A stretch of DNA of 64,000 nucleotides from Omphalotus guepiniiformis (taxonomy: Eukaryota > Basidiomycota > Agaricomycetes > Agaricales > Omphalotaceae). Made by a program: the position numbers and the translations under genes. The stretch is from positions 1-64,000 of the forward strand of contig JAQOOI010000050.1 in assembly GCA_028554645.1 (NCBI GenBank). The letters run 5' to 3'. The notes under the pieces are model-generated. The model was given only the letters and a program-made list of their open reading frames with translations, made no database searches and was not told where the DNA came from. Shown piece by piece: positions 13,922 to 24,538 of this stretch (position 1 is the stretch's first letter; each line of letters starts with the position of its first letter).

Positions 13922-14310
13922 TAGTGGCTGTGCTGTTGCGGGGCTTGGTGAGTAACCAACTTTTTCATTGACTACTAAACGTGAATTCTCACTTCTTTTC
14001 CTTCACTCTAGTGCATTCATAGTCGCAGAATATCACTGGGGATGATGCTTCACTCTGCTGCCGAAGCTTTTATTTTAAGCCTGTATCTCCAAGTCAAGCC
14101 GTCTCAGCCAAGATGACACTCCCATCTTGATCCTGATGATGTTCATCCATACGGGCTCGCAACGGGCTGGTTCTACCAACAAAGAGCTGTGTGATGTATT
14201 CATGGCGATTCAACGGATTTATCATATAATACTACGGCAAGTTCTCCTGAAAGATCTGGCTCTTGCAAGTCGCCATCTCGGAGGCTGGCTTCCTTACTCG
14301 ACCTTGCTCG
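13922..14310. promoter_or_regulatory. Divergent intergenic region, DUF1295 / STE3
   Basis: Shared 5' region of two genes transcribed apart. I saw no tRNA, repeat or pheromone-precursor frame here. An open frame from 14127 overlaps the start of STE3 but does not resemble the family. Confidence 0.4.
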
Positions 14311-16539
14311 ATGTCGACTGTAAACATTCTTTTCATAATTCTCTCTTTTATGGGTTTTGTTTTAGTGTTTATTCCTCTTCCATGGCATTATAAAGGTGTG
14401 TCATTCCCACTGTTGTCTGCCATGTCGTCTCTCTCACAGGTAGTCCTGCAGCACGAAATATTGGGACCTGCCTATTTATGGCCTGGATAGGACTCGGATG
14501 TCTAGTCTTGGGTATTGATTCCATTGTATGGAATCACACTACCGCGGATTTGGCCTCGTATTGGTGTGACATCTGTCCGTCTGTTATCATTGTTTTGAAG
14601 GATACACGCGTCTAACGAAGAATTGCCATCAGCCACGAAATTTATGGTTGGAGCATTGGCTGCTGTCTCTACGGTCTCTTTGTGTATCAATCTTCGTTTA
14701 TTTCTTATTGCAACAGACAGAGCAAGAGTTTTGGAGGTATGTTTCATGTATCTTGTTGCCCTTCCATTCTCATGTATCACTGTATAGAAAAGGCGCCTTC
14801 TCGTGCTGGAATTGGTGCTTGGTTTGGGCTTCCCATTCATAGAGATGGGTCTTCGTATGTCCTTTATTCTTGGAATTGTATATTTCATCTAATTTATCTC
14901 AGAATATGTTGTGCAAGGTACTTTCGCTTCTTTTCCTACCAGTTCAAGGTTTAACTTTGGTCGCCAGGGCATCGCTTCGATATTTACGGGGGCGTGGGCT
15001 GTCATCCAGTTTTCGATAATGTGCTGCTGGCATACCTCTTGATCCAGGGACCTCAGCTCCTTTTTGGTCTCATATCTATCATTTTTTGTGGTGGGCAATG
15101 TCCCTCGTTTCGTTGGCCTATCAAATTAACAGGAGGTTCCCAGTTCTTACTATGTTTGCGTATTTTCGCTACTTCAACCCCTCTCAATCTCCACATACGC
15201 TCTCTGACTCTTTCGTCTGGTTTCTTACTCTTGGTGGACTGACGGCTCTCTCCAGCGTTGGGTACAACACGTTCGTTGTATACCTCAAAGCAACAACGTC
15301 AATTGGAGGCCCGTTCGTGATGTGGATGACTTGGGGGCAAATGCACTCGAATTTCAGCCTCGTTAAGGTGTACACTGAAGCCGAGTGGCGCTCGAATATA
15401 ATGGTCGAGCTCATGCTGGAGATTGATCGCTGGATCTTTGTTGGACTGGCGTTTCTATTTTTCGCATTCCTTGGTTTTACACATGAAGCAAGAAGGCGAT
15501 ATATTACAGTCTTGTCAGTCTGTTTCAGAAGGAAGTTTTCGCGTGATACCAAGAGGTGAGTAGTTTTCACTTCACCTGGATGTTATACATTTCATAATAT
15601 GTGCACAAGAGCTCCTCCTGGGGCGCGGCTCAACCATCGGATCTGTCAGCTTCAAATTCAGCTTTTGACTGGAAGATATCGAGCATGCAATATCATCCTG
15701 CTCCGAGGCTGCTGGAAGATCCTTACCCTATGGCGAACCCGTATCCAATGAAGATGCCCTCTGTCAAGAGGTTTGGAACCATTGGAGTGTTACCAATCCC
15801 TCTCAACCTCCCTCCTTCTATCACTTCCTCTTCCTCTCTACTTGCTCCTGTTTCATCATCGCCTGGTCCGACCATTTCTGCGAACCTTAGCGATAGCCAG
15901 TGTTCCTTCGGGTCGATCTACAGCCAAAATGACGGCCGGCAATTACTTGCGTCTCCCTCTCCCTCTCCCCTTTCATCTGAACTCTTTGTTCCTCGCACCC
16001 CCCCGGCCGTCAGAGTTGGCCCTATTGAAAACACAGAGCAGAGCGAAGTCTTCCAGGGCCAAACGTTCATTGATCGAGCCACCAGAGCGTTAACTCACGG
16101 GCCTTCCGATTCATTTTCCTCACTGCAGGTTCCTACAGTCGGCATTCAACGCAGTCGCAGCGGTAGCACTGGCAGTGTAAGCAGCAGCATGGCTTCACCC
16201 ACACGTCCTCGACGCTTTCGATCCCTATCTCGATCGTCTTCAGCGAATTCGGTTCTAATGCGGGCTGCACTGGGACCACCATTACCGGAACCTTCGCAGC
16301 CACTGCCACCAGAACCATCGCTGCAGCCTCCGAATTTGCCTTTTGTCGAGCGTAAGCCTCGCCCTGTAGCACTGCGTGTTCATCGACCTTCAGTGGGTTT
16401 TAGTACGTCTAGTATCGCCTCGAATCGGTCGTTTTTGAATGTGAGAAGATTGGATGATGCTGAGGCGAGTTTGGCAAGGACGAGGATTGTGTCGTCGTCG
16501 TCGTTGGGGGAGGATGTTGTGGTTGGAGTTGCGTTTTAG
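14311..16539 (+). CDS. STE3: STE3-type mating pheromone receptor
   Basis: Seven-TM receptor for farnesylated lipopeptide pheromones. Exon 1 is MSTVNILFIILSFMGFVLVF then IPLPWHYK, a textbook STE3 start. The intron at 14396-14439 joins to GSPAARNIGTCLFMAWIGLG. After that come SIVWNHTTADLASYWCDIS|TKF, SLCINLRLFLIATDRARVLE, LELVLGLGFPFIEMGLQYVV, QGHRFDIYGGVGCHPVFDN and YLLIQGPQLLFGLISIIF. Later exons give FRYFNPSQSP, a helix, and the diagnostic MTWGQMHSNFSLVKVYTEAEWRS-type motif near 15330-15400. The last exon (from about 15609) is a long Ser/Pro-rich cytoplasmic tail ending VGVAF. Between SIIF and the next exon the frame changes within a T6 tract at 15082-15087. This needs either an intron of about 49 bp or a 1-nt difference (see findings). 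Whether it belongs to the mating-type locus or is a non-mating paralogue is open. I see no pheromone gene beside it. Confidence 0.92.
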
Positions 16540-17578
16540 GCTTGGCTGCTGAAGGTGCGGAGGGTTGGTTGGGCTGCATGATTTGAATCTACTTTCTGGG
16601 AAGGTAGAATTCTGTACTGTATTGTTAAATTTAGAAACTAAATTATCTAGTGCAAAGTAAATTATCACGGCGGTTACATAAGCCCTCAAGACAGGGTGTC
16701 TCCCAAGACGACCACTGCCAGCCTTTCAACCAATTCATTGCCTTCCCCTGGATCCTCCCAGTCTACGTGCCTAGAGCGATGAAAGCTCCACCTCCGCATT
16801 GTCAGCGACGTCTAGTGCCCGGTGCCTCTCTGACCTCACCACCACCTTTGATATCTTCGGAGTACTTGTGGGTGATAAGTCGATAGATTCACTCTCAGGC
16901 CTGCCAACTATATCCTGCCTGGACCATCCCATACAACAGTGAAAACCTATATATTTCTGCGGTTGTCGGACTCACGCGTCAAGGGAGCTTTTTCAATACG
17001 ATTTTTAGTGGGTCATCAGAGGTCATCAGACTTGTTGGCGTTCAAGGGCGCTATTAAGCCTTTACGGCAATACATTGGGTATCAAAGGCTCGATTTCGTT
17101 CCGGAATCCGAGGTCAGCGAGGTAACGCCGTGTAAAGTCTCCTGGTTTCTTGGGGGTGCCTATAGGTGCCTAACCTTCGAGTCTCCAATAGTATCTCGCT
17201 GTATCATCCTCCTCTCAGCAGTGGGATACAGAACTTGTCAGAAGGGTCATGGCTGCCAGAGTGCTCGAAGTTAGTGAGGGCCTCTCAGGTACACTCTAAC
17301 GGCATCTCAACCTTCTTTTCAATACCCACCTGCTAGTAATTTGGACAGATGGGCCAAAAAAAAAATGATAAGTAAGTGATGATTTCAATACAGTTGTGTT
17401 ATTAATATTCGAATTTTTCGATAGATGGAGCCGATCCCGCGCAAAATTCTGGATGCCGATTGATATAAGTATAGCGAGGGGGGAGGCCCCGGGTTTTTGA
17501 CAGTAACTTGGAAGGCGAGCAAGTACCCTTGCGACTCACATCCGTCACCCAACTGGTCTACTACGAGGGAGAGAAGTT
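16540..17578. other. 1.04-kb gap between STE3 and the next 7-TM gene
   Basis: No recognised gene. An unassigned plus frame spans 16939-17274, and a tandem GGTCATCAGA doublet lies near 17010-17029. I looked on both strands for short frames ending in a CaaX box (pheromone precursors) and saw none. The last few hundred bases are presumably the promoter of the 17579 gene. Confidence 0.35.
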
Positions 17579-19108
17579 ATGGCTTTTCCTCCGGACGAGG
17601 TGCGCATAGATTTTTGTTTCTTTCGTTACCTCTTCATCTTCGTGGGGTCACGGTAACTTCTTACTCGGTTAACACTTGTACAGGCGAAACTAGTTTCCAT
17701 CTTCTGTCAAACGCTCCTCTACGGTTCGCTATCTAATTCAACGCCTTGAGAGTGTATTGCGCTCCTGACTCGGGAATTTTTTGATCCTTCTGTGGTGGTG
17801 GTGGTGGGGTGTAGGCGCATATGTGGTGCTATTCTTCAATACGACGTGGACCCTACTCATTCGACGACCGCCTGGTCAGCCGCTTCGAAAAGGCATGCTT
17901 TTGATATCTCTTTTGATGTTTGTTATCGCCACGATGGTATGTAATTTTATTTCCCTTTTTTCCTTTCTGCAACCATGAGGATGGAGAGGCTTCTTCGAAG
18001 CCGGATCCGACATATGTTTGCTGTATCTCATATCTCATATCTCATATCACTGAATGAATTCTGGGTAGCATATCGGCACAAACTTTACACGAATCATCAA
18101 AGCATTCATCATATTCCGGAACGAACCTGGCGGTCCCGCGGCATTCTTCTCTGAACTTTCAGAATTCACGCAAATGTTTGGTAGTACGCTTTATGTTCTT
18201 CAGACTCTGCTCGGGGATGCCATTGTGGTAGGTGCTTTACTAGTTGCGTGTGCGTGTGGGGGCAGAAATCGTTAACGGGACATCTCAACTTGAAGCTGCT
18301 TCGATGTTATCTAGTCTGGGAGAAACGGATCTGGGTTGTGGTGTTTCCTTCGCTTTTGTTATTGGGTAGTACGGGTAAGTTCTGAACAGATGGTAGTGTG
18401 TGGGTCCTGTGAAAGGCTGATGATATATATCCAAGCAACTGGAATCGGGATATTATACGCTTTTGACCATGTCAACCCCGAGGCTAACATCTTTGTGGTA
18501 CAACTCTCTCAATGGATAACTTCGTTTTTCACCATGACGTTTGCTACGAATGTAATCTGTACAGGTAAACATACCACCATCCTATACTTTCGAGTTGAAG
18601 TTGACTTGTTTTCTTACAGCTCTGGTCGCCTACCGCATCTACGCCATCAATACCAAACGCCTAGGATTCAGCATCCGCCGAAGGAGACTCCGATCTGTTA
18701 TGTTCCTCATCGTCGAATCGGGCGCGATATACTCTGCGGCCTTGATGACGTTGCTTATTCTGTATGAAGTCGATTCGTGGTTCCAATATGTTATTCTTGA
18801 TTCAGTGAGTACTGTATACCTTGATTTCCATCGAGTCCGTGCTGATGCAAATGATATTTTGATGATTGTAGATCTCACCTACTGTCGTAAGTCCAAGTCA
18901 TGTATCCGTGTATCCGAGTCCCAAGTTCTGATGATAATTTTGATGGTTTCGCCTTGACCAGGGAATCGTGTTTTCTGTTATTATGCTGCGTATAGCTACG
19001 GGGGTGACGACTGAGGATGGTGAGACGGCGTTGATGGTGGGAGAGGGAGATATTAGGATGTCGAGGAGGGCATCGGATGTAGATTCTAATATTAAGTCGT
19101 CTGTGTAA
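17579..19108 (+). CDS. Agaricomycete 7-TM membrane protein, paralogue A
   Basis: Starts MAFPPDE, then short exons joined by introns: AKLVSIFCQTLLYG, AYVVLFFNTTWTLLIRRPPG, LRKGMLLISLLMFVIATM, HIGTNFTRIIKAFIIFRNEP, GGPAAFFSELSEFTQMFG, STLYVLQTLLGDAIV, RCYLVWEKRIWVVVFPSLLL, then GIGILYAFDHVNPEANIFV, SFFTMTFATNVICT, ALVAYRIYAINTKRLGFSIR, FLIVESGAIYSAALMTLLIL and ISPTV|GIVFSVIMLRIATG. It ends SDVDSNIKSSV. This is a large, functionally unassigned multi-helix family of Agaricomycetes (GDAIV..RCYxVW and VESGAIYSA are its hallmarks). The start was set by matching the exon order of the inverted paralogue at 19605-21189, which begins MPFPQDEAKLVSIF. Receptor function is possible from topology but unproven. 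Confidence 0.82.
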
Positions 19109-19604
19109 CTGGGGGAGTTTGTCTATACGATGGAGGGGTAAAGGAATATGTATAGCAGTTGTGTTTTTGTACAACGAATAAAGTCACGCGTACCCTAAAC
19201 TCAGTAGCGCTTACTGGTGTCCGACGACCTTTCCTACTCCGCGAATACTTGTAGCTCCCTCAACTGTAACCGACAGATCAGCCTAAAATAAAGTAAAGCC
19301 ACTCGTGATGACACCTGAAATAAACTAGACTACATGAGGAGCGCTAGCATTTGCATTTCTGCTTTTTAGCATTAATAGTACATGCTATTTTGATATGTAG
19401 GTATCTACAACTACAAGAAGTTACAAGAGGTAAGGGGTATCCCAAGTCCAAGAAGAAGAAACAATAGCAGAAAACGACAAACGACAAACAAGAAAGACAA
19501 AGCCAACAAAGCGATACGAAGCAAATGCGAATAGGTAGGTTCATACAATCATACACGATACAAAACAGGAGAACAAAAAAACAAAAAACCCAAAATCACG
19601 ATGA
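19109..19604. other. Convergent 3' region between the two 7-TM paralogues
   Basis: AT-rich on the plus strand and A-rich near 19575-19597. It holds the two 3' ends. No RNA gene or repeat long enough to call was seen. Confidence 0.35.
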
Positions 19605-21189
19605 TCACTCATCTTGAGGAACCTTATCCCTCTCCAACTCAACAGAACGTTTCCTTGAAGGCGACCTCGGAACTATATCATCCATCTGCATCTCTTCCCC
19701 ATCCCCATCCCGATCAACATCCCGATCCACATCCAAATCCGTGTCCATATCCATCAACGTCGTAGACGTCGTCCCAGGCCTTCGTCCAAAGGGACCTAAC
19801 CTATGCAACCCCACTCCCGTTTTCGTTTTCGCGTTCGCGTTCGCCGATTTTGATTTTGCGTTCAAAGCCCCACCACCACGAGATTCAACATCATCTCCTG
19901 ATTTAAACCTAATCATTGTCGTAGCTGTTGATGTTTGACCTGGGACTAATCTACTTGATGTGTAGTTTCTTGTTTCGCCTGTTGGTGAGGTTATACCGAG
20001 TCCGATTCGGACTATTATCATTGAGAATACTAGGCCCTGGGGAAAGGTTGGCCCAAGTAAGACGGGGTTCGGTATTGGAGGGAAGGGAACTTACGACGAT
20101 GGGTGAGATCTATGTGGGAGGATGAATGAGTGAGTGAGTGGGTGAATTTGGAGGGAACTCACGGCATCGAGTAGAACATACTGAAACCACGACTCCGTTT
20201 TATACAAGATCAACAAAGCCATAAGTGTGGCAGAGTATATCGCTCCTGATTCAATAACAAGAAGGATAACAGGACTCCAACTACGTTGTGTGAATACCAT
20301 TATTGAGCGGTTGATGTACCATATACGAGCTGCCACGAGGACTAGAAGGGGGGAGGGCAGGTCAAGTTCAAGTTGTGGAGATGAAGGGGGTGAATACTTG
20401 CTTGTACAGATGATATTAGTTGCGAGTGTTAATGAAAAGAACGATAATATCCAATGTTGGAGTTCGGAGACGAATACTTCGGCTTGAGGGACTACACGTG
20501 CGAATGAGTAGAGGATGCCTATTCCTGAGACTGCCATTTGAACCGAGTTAGAGAATCTCCGATTTGTGTGGATGCATAGACGTTTTACTTACCTGTGCTA
20601 CCCAATAAGAGCAATATAGGAAACGCAACAATATGCAATTGTCTTCCCCAAACGAAATAACATCTCATGAGCTATGGGATGAGTTACGTAAGTTGCGAGG
20701 TACTTGGGATGCGGGGAGGGGACTTGCCACGACGCTATCGCCTACAAGAGTTTGGGCGACATAGATTGTACTTCCGAATATTTGAGTAAAATTTGATAAA
20801 AGGTTGAAGTAAGCTGCTGGACCTCCTTCTTCATTTCGGTATGTGATGAAAGCTTTGATGATGCGTGTGTAGTTTACTCCAATGTGCTGTCAAATCCGAA
20901 AGTAAGTGAGTAAGTGGGTGGGGATGAAAGTGGATAAGTAAGTAACGTACCATTGTAGCTAATGCAAACATGACGATTGAAATAATCAACATGAGTCTAT
21001 TGATTTTTTGACCTGCTGGACGTCGGTAGATGAGTACCCAAATTGTGAGTGCAAAGACGACTGTATAAGCTCCATAAAGCAACGTTTGAATGAATATTGA
21101 CACGAGCTTTGCCTTGAAAATAACATTAGTTTCTCAATTCAAAGAGAAAGAGAAGAAAAAGGACAGACCTCATCTTGAGGGAAAGGCAT
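19605..21189 (-). CDS. Agaricomycete 7-TM membrane protein, paralogue B
   Basis: Minus-strand mirror of the previous gene, with the same exon layout. MPFPQDE, an intron, then AKLVSIFIQTLLYGAYTVVF, IWVLIYRRPAGQKINRLMLI, ISIVMFALATM, HIGVNYTRIIKAFITYRNEE, GGPAAYFNLLSNFTQIFG, STIYVAQTLVGDSV, CYFVWGRQLHIVAFPILLLL, GIGILYSFARVVPQAEVFV, SFFSLTLATNIICT, LVAARIWYINRSIMVFTQRS and VIESGAIYSATLMALLILY. It differs in having a longer tail (about 135 codons) with an Asp-rich run (DMDTDLDVDRDVDRDGDG) and SPSRKRSVELERDK. The shared intron positions show origin by duplication. The function is not known. Confidence 0.82.
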
Positions 21190-21306
21190 GAAGAAGAAAG
21201 AAGCCTTCCAAAAAACGGGCTTGCTTTATATTATTATAATTATTTACAGCAACCTTGGGAATTTCTAAAATTACGTCCTTTCTTTCCCTTTCCGCGGACA
21301 TATCTT

Positions 21307-22561
21307 TTAACTCCGGACGATTCCCCCCAAAGTCATGTGCCATCCAAGTGTTTCGTAAGTCCACCCGAAACAGGACCCACCAAGATCAGTAGAATGAAAC
21401 CCACAAACACTCCTATGCATCCCCTCTTTCCGATGTAAATTATCCAACACCTCCATCTCTGATTCATTCAACTCAATCACCTTCAAATTCTCCTTCATTC
21501 GTTCGGGATGTACCGTCTTGGGTATCACCGCCGTTCCACGCTGTACACCCCAACTCAACAAAACCTGTGCAACCGAAACACTCTTGGTTTCTGCAATCCC
21601 AACGACTTGGTTATCTGATGCGAATTTATGTTTTCCTATAGGTGAATACGCCGTGAGTACTATCCCGTGCGATTTGCAGTAGGAGAGTAACTCGTGTTGT
21701 GGTAAACACGGGTGTAATTCCACTTGATTGGTCGCGGGAACAATTGTTGTTTGATTCAATAAGACCTGTAGGGTTTTGATGCTAAAGTTGGATACGCCAA
21801 TACTTTTCGCTTTACCTGGATGGACACAACTTTAAAATCAAAATCTAGGGGGGAGGCACATGAATGAACACACCTGACTCTAGGAGCTTCTCCATCATCT
21901 TCCATGTCTCAACGAACGTTGGACTTTCATCGGGAGCGAGTGTGTGTCCTGGTGCAAGTACGCCGATCAGCCTCGTTCCATCAGTATTAAGGACGACAAC
22001 AAACCTTGTTCAGAGATGGCTTGAGGCCAATGCATCAGGTACATATCCACATAATCCACACCAAGCTTTTCCAAGCTCTTCTCAAGCGCTTCACTCACTC
22101 GTCCGTGGTCTTCGCTCCTGTAAAAAAGGTAAGTATGTATGTATTCAGAACCATGATGATCAGGGACGAACGAGAGTTTGGTTGTTAGATAGATATCTTT
22201 TCTTGCAACTCCTGATTCTTGAATCGCTTTACCGACAGATCGTTCGTTCCCTGTTGAATGCACGTATCATTTACTGTTGAGCAAGAGACACCTGTTGAGC
22301 AGCGTACCATAGTTCGAAGCCTGAGTCATTTGAGCAGTCAGATTGGAAGGGTTTAGTAGGGCGGACTTACCGTGTCGATATGTCGGTAGCCTAATCGCAG
22401 AGCTGCTTTGACCATGTCGATTACTTCTTGACTTTCACCTACGCGTCCCATCCAGCATCTACAATAGACGATGAGTATGATATTTACAATTGAGAGAGAG
22501 AGACGTACCCAATGCCGACTGCAGGCATCAATAACCCATTATTCAGCTTGATATTGGACAT
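21307..22561 (-). CDS. Aldo-keto reductase
   Basis: NADPH-dependent oxidoreductase of the AKR superfamily. The minus strand starts [18 protein letters not shown] and crosses an intron to [21 protein letters not shown], with the catalytic Asp of the DxxxxY motif and YG after the next intron. Then [48 protein letters not shown] (catalytic His in LMHWP), [45 protein letters not shown] and the cofactor region [20 protein letters not shown]. The stop is at 21307. It lies 113 bp from the divergent IGPS gene and may share its regulation. The substrate cannot be inferred. Middle exon borders are approximate. Confidence 0.88.
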
Positions 22562-22674
22562 GGTTCAAGAAGCAGATTTAAGATTCAACTCCGATTGCGT
22601 GAAATCTCCAAGTTCAATACAAAAAGCCAGCGGTTTCCTTCCCCCATCATCATCATCAGCATCCCCCACCTATC
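22562..22674. promoter_or_regulatory. Short divergent promoter, AKR / IGPS
   Basis: Only 113 bp separate the two start codons. There is a CATCATCATCAGCATC repeat just before the IGPS ATG. Such a short shared region suggests co-regulation, which is inference. Confidence 0.5.
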
Positions 22675-23585
22675 ATGGCATCCAGCAAACCACCTACGAT
22701 CCTAGAAACAATCTACGCTCAACGTCAGAAGGACGTCGATATCTCCAAATCAACTCCAGGAACTAGACCAGACGAACTAAAAACCTACCTCTCAATGAAC
22801 CTAGCTCCAAAACAAATTCCTCTCGTCCAACGACTCAAGCGAAACCCAGCTTCATCAGACTCGACGGGATCTCCATCACTTTCGTTGATGGCGGAGATCA
22901 AGAGGGCTAGTCCTTCAAAGGGTGAAATTGCGATGTATACGAATCCTGCTGAACAAGCGAGAAAGTATGCTGAGGCTGGAGCGTCGGTTATTTCGGTTCT
23001 TACGGAACCGAAATGGTTCAAGGGTTCGTTAGAGGATATGAGGCTTGTGAGGGTTGCTTTGGAGGGGATGGAAGATAGACCTGCTGTTTTAAGGAAAGAG
23101 TTTATTTTTGATGAGTGAGTGACCAAATGGCAAAATGTATGAAGTGAAAATCAAATTGCTTTCTCAGATATCAAATCGCAGAAGCGCGTCTACATGGCGC
23201 TGATACGATTCTCCTCATCGTAGCCATGCTCTCACAAGAACGTCTTTCAGCATTATACAACTACTCAATCTCCCTCGGGATGGAACCACTCGTAGAAGTG
23301 AACAACGCAACTGAAATGACCCGCGCTCTCACCCTCGGAGCCAAAGTGATCGGAGTGAATAACAGGAATTTGCATGATTTTAATGTGGATATGGGTACGA
23401 CGAGCAGATTAGTTGATATGGTTAAAGATAAAGGAATTGTATTTTGTGCGTTGAGTGGGATTAAAGGAAGTGAGGATGTGAAGGTTTATAAGGAGGAAGG
23501 TGTTAATGCTGTTCTTGTTGGTGAAGCGTTGATGAGGGCGGAGGATACTAAAGCGTTTATTACGGATTTGTTGCAGTGGAATTGA
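22675..23585 (+). CDS. Stand-alone indole-3-glycerol-phosphate synthase
   Basis: Enzyme of tryptophan synthesis that turns CdRP into indole-3-glycerol phosphate. Two exons (intron 23115-23167, 53 bp) give 285 residues. The start is [18 protein letters not shown]. The (beta/alpha)8 barrel is complete: [16 protein letters not shown] (catalytic Lys and Ser-Pro-Ser-Lys-Gly), [69 protein letters not shown] and [12 protein letters not shown]. Only this domain is present. The N-terminal linker resembles the one before IGPS in fungal multifunctional TRP1/TrpC proteins. There is no glutamine amidotransferase upstream (a divergent AKR sits 113 bp away) and no PRA isomerase downstream. Confidence 0.93.
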
Positions 23586-23723
23586 TTGTATGTATGTATG
23601 TAAAGACTCAGACATATGAATGCCATACAGTGTCTCGTTTACTCAGACTGGAACAGAAACAGAGACTCTTTGCGAGGATACATAAATATCCAGCCATCCC
23701 CTCGTGAAAAGCACTCACCAGAC

Positions 23724-24504
23724 ATGTCGACGTCCTCGGAATCTCAATCTCAGTCTGTCAGCGCACCAGGACCTCTCTCGCGTTGGCAAGTTTCGATGTT
23801 GACGATTCCAGTGTCTGCTGCTCAGGCTCAGAGTACGAGTAGTACTACCAGTGCTCCTTCGAGTCCTAGTGCGACTCCTAGTATGGGTTCAACTGATGAT
23901 GGCGGTGAAAATGTTTGTTATGATTCCTTGTGAGTTTCCCCATAATCCCTCTAACCCTGGGGTTGACTCGTGTTAGGGGTCAAAGAGTCGGATGTGAGGG
24001 TGGTTCATGGCCAAGTCCAGCTAGGATTATAGCCGTCGTAGTCCTCGGTGAGTGATAAACAATATTTTTGCATCTTGTCTGATACTGATAAACTAATAGG
24101 CGTCGCAGTGATATGGTTCATATACGCACTTTACCGTCTCCGTCGACGAGCAATCGCACGTCGAAACGCAAAGGCCGCGACGGATAGTTCCGCCAGTTCC
24201 GCTCCCGGTTCCGGTTCTTTACCTTTACCAGTTGCGTATACGGTGAACCATCGTGCTAATCGGTCTCATCGACGGCCTGGGATCAAGAATATGTTCAAGT
24301 CCGAGTCTCGAATTCAGAGTCAGAGTCAGAGTCTGAATCCGAGTCCTTTGAGACATGGGATTGGGAATGCGTCGGAAGTTACGCTTGTTTCAACTCCTGT
24401 AAGTATTAGTTTATTTTTTTTGTACGAGTTTAGTTGAGTCGATGTGTGTATAGGATCCGGTGTATTTGGTGCCAGTGGACAAGTCGAAGGAGATGTATGT
24501 GTAG
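23724..24504 (+). CDS. Small single-pass membrane protein, hypothetical
   Basis: Begins MSTSSESQSQSVSAPGPLSR. A Ser/Thr/Pro-rich N-terminal segment runs to ENVCYDSL, then an intron, GQRVGCEGGSWPSPA and a single hydrophobic helix, RIIAVVVLG|VAVIWFIYALY, interrupted by an intron. A basic stop-transfer stretch, RLRRRAIARRNAKAA, follows. The cytoplasmic tail is Ser-rich with SQSQSQS. A last short exon gives DPVYLVPVDKSKEMYV. The layout (outside Ser-rich, one TM, basic juxtamembrane) suggests a type I or III plasma-membrane or cell-wall sensor, but no family was recognised. It ends 34 bp from the convergent F-box gene. Confidence 0.65.
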
Positions 24505-24538
24505 ATTAACAGACTACTGGTTGTACAATTACGTTAGA

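Noticed and set aside
16133..16372. Minus frame inside the STE3 tail exon
   Set aside because: Antisense of a low-complexity Ser/Pro-rich tail.
11344..17578. Pheromone precursor gene near STE3
   Set aside because: I looked for short frames ending in Cys-aliphatic-aliphatic-X on both strands. Candidates such as the tgt-gct-gtt-gcg near 13931 are not followed by a stop.
22562..24504. Trifunctional TRP1 gene around IGPS
   Set aside because: The upstream gene is a divergent aldo-keto reductase and the downstream gene is an unrelated TM protein. No GAT or PRAI motifs were seen.
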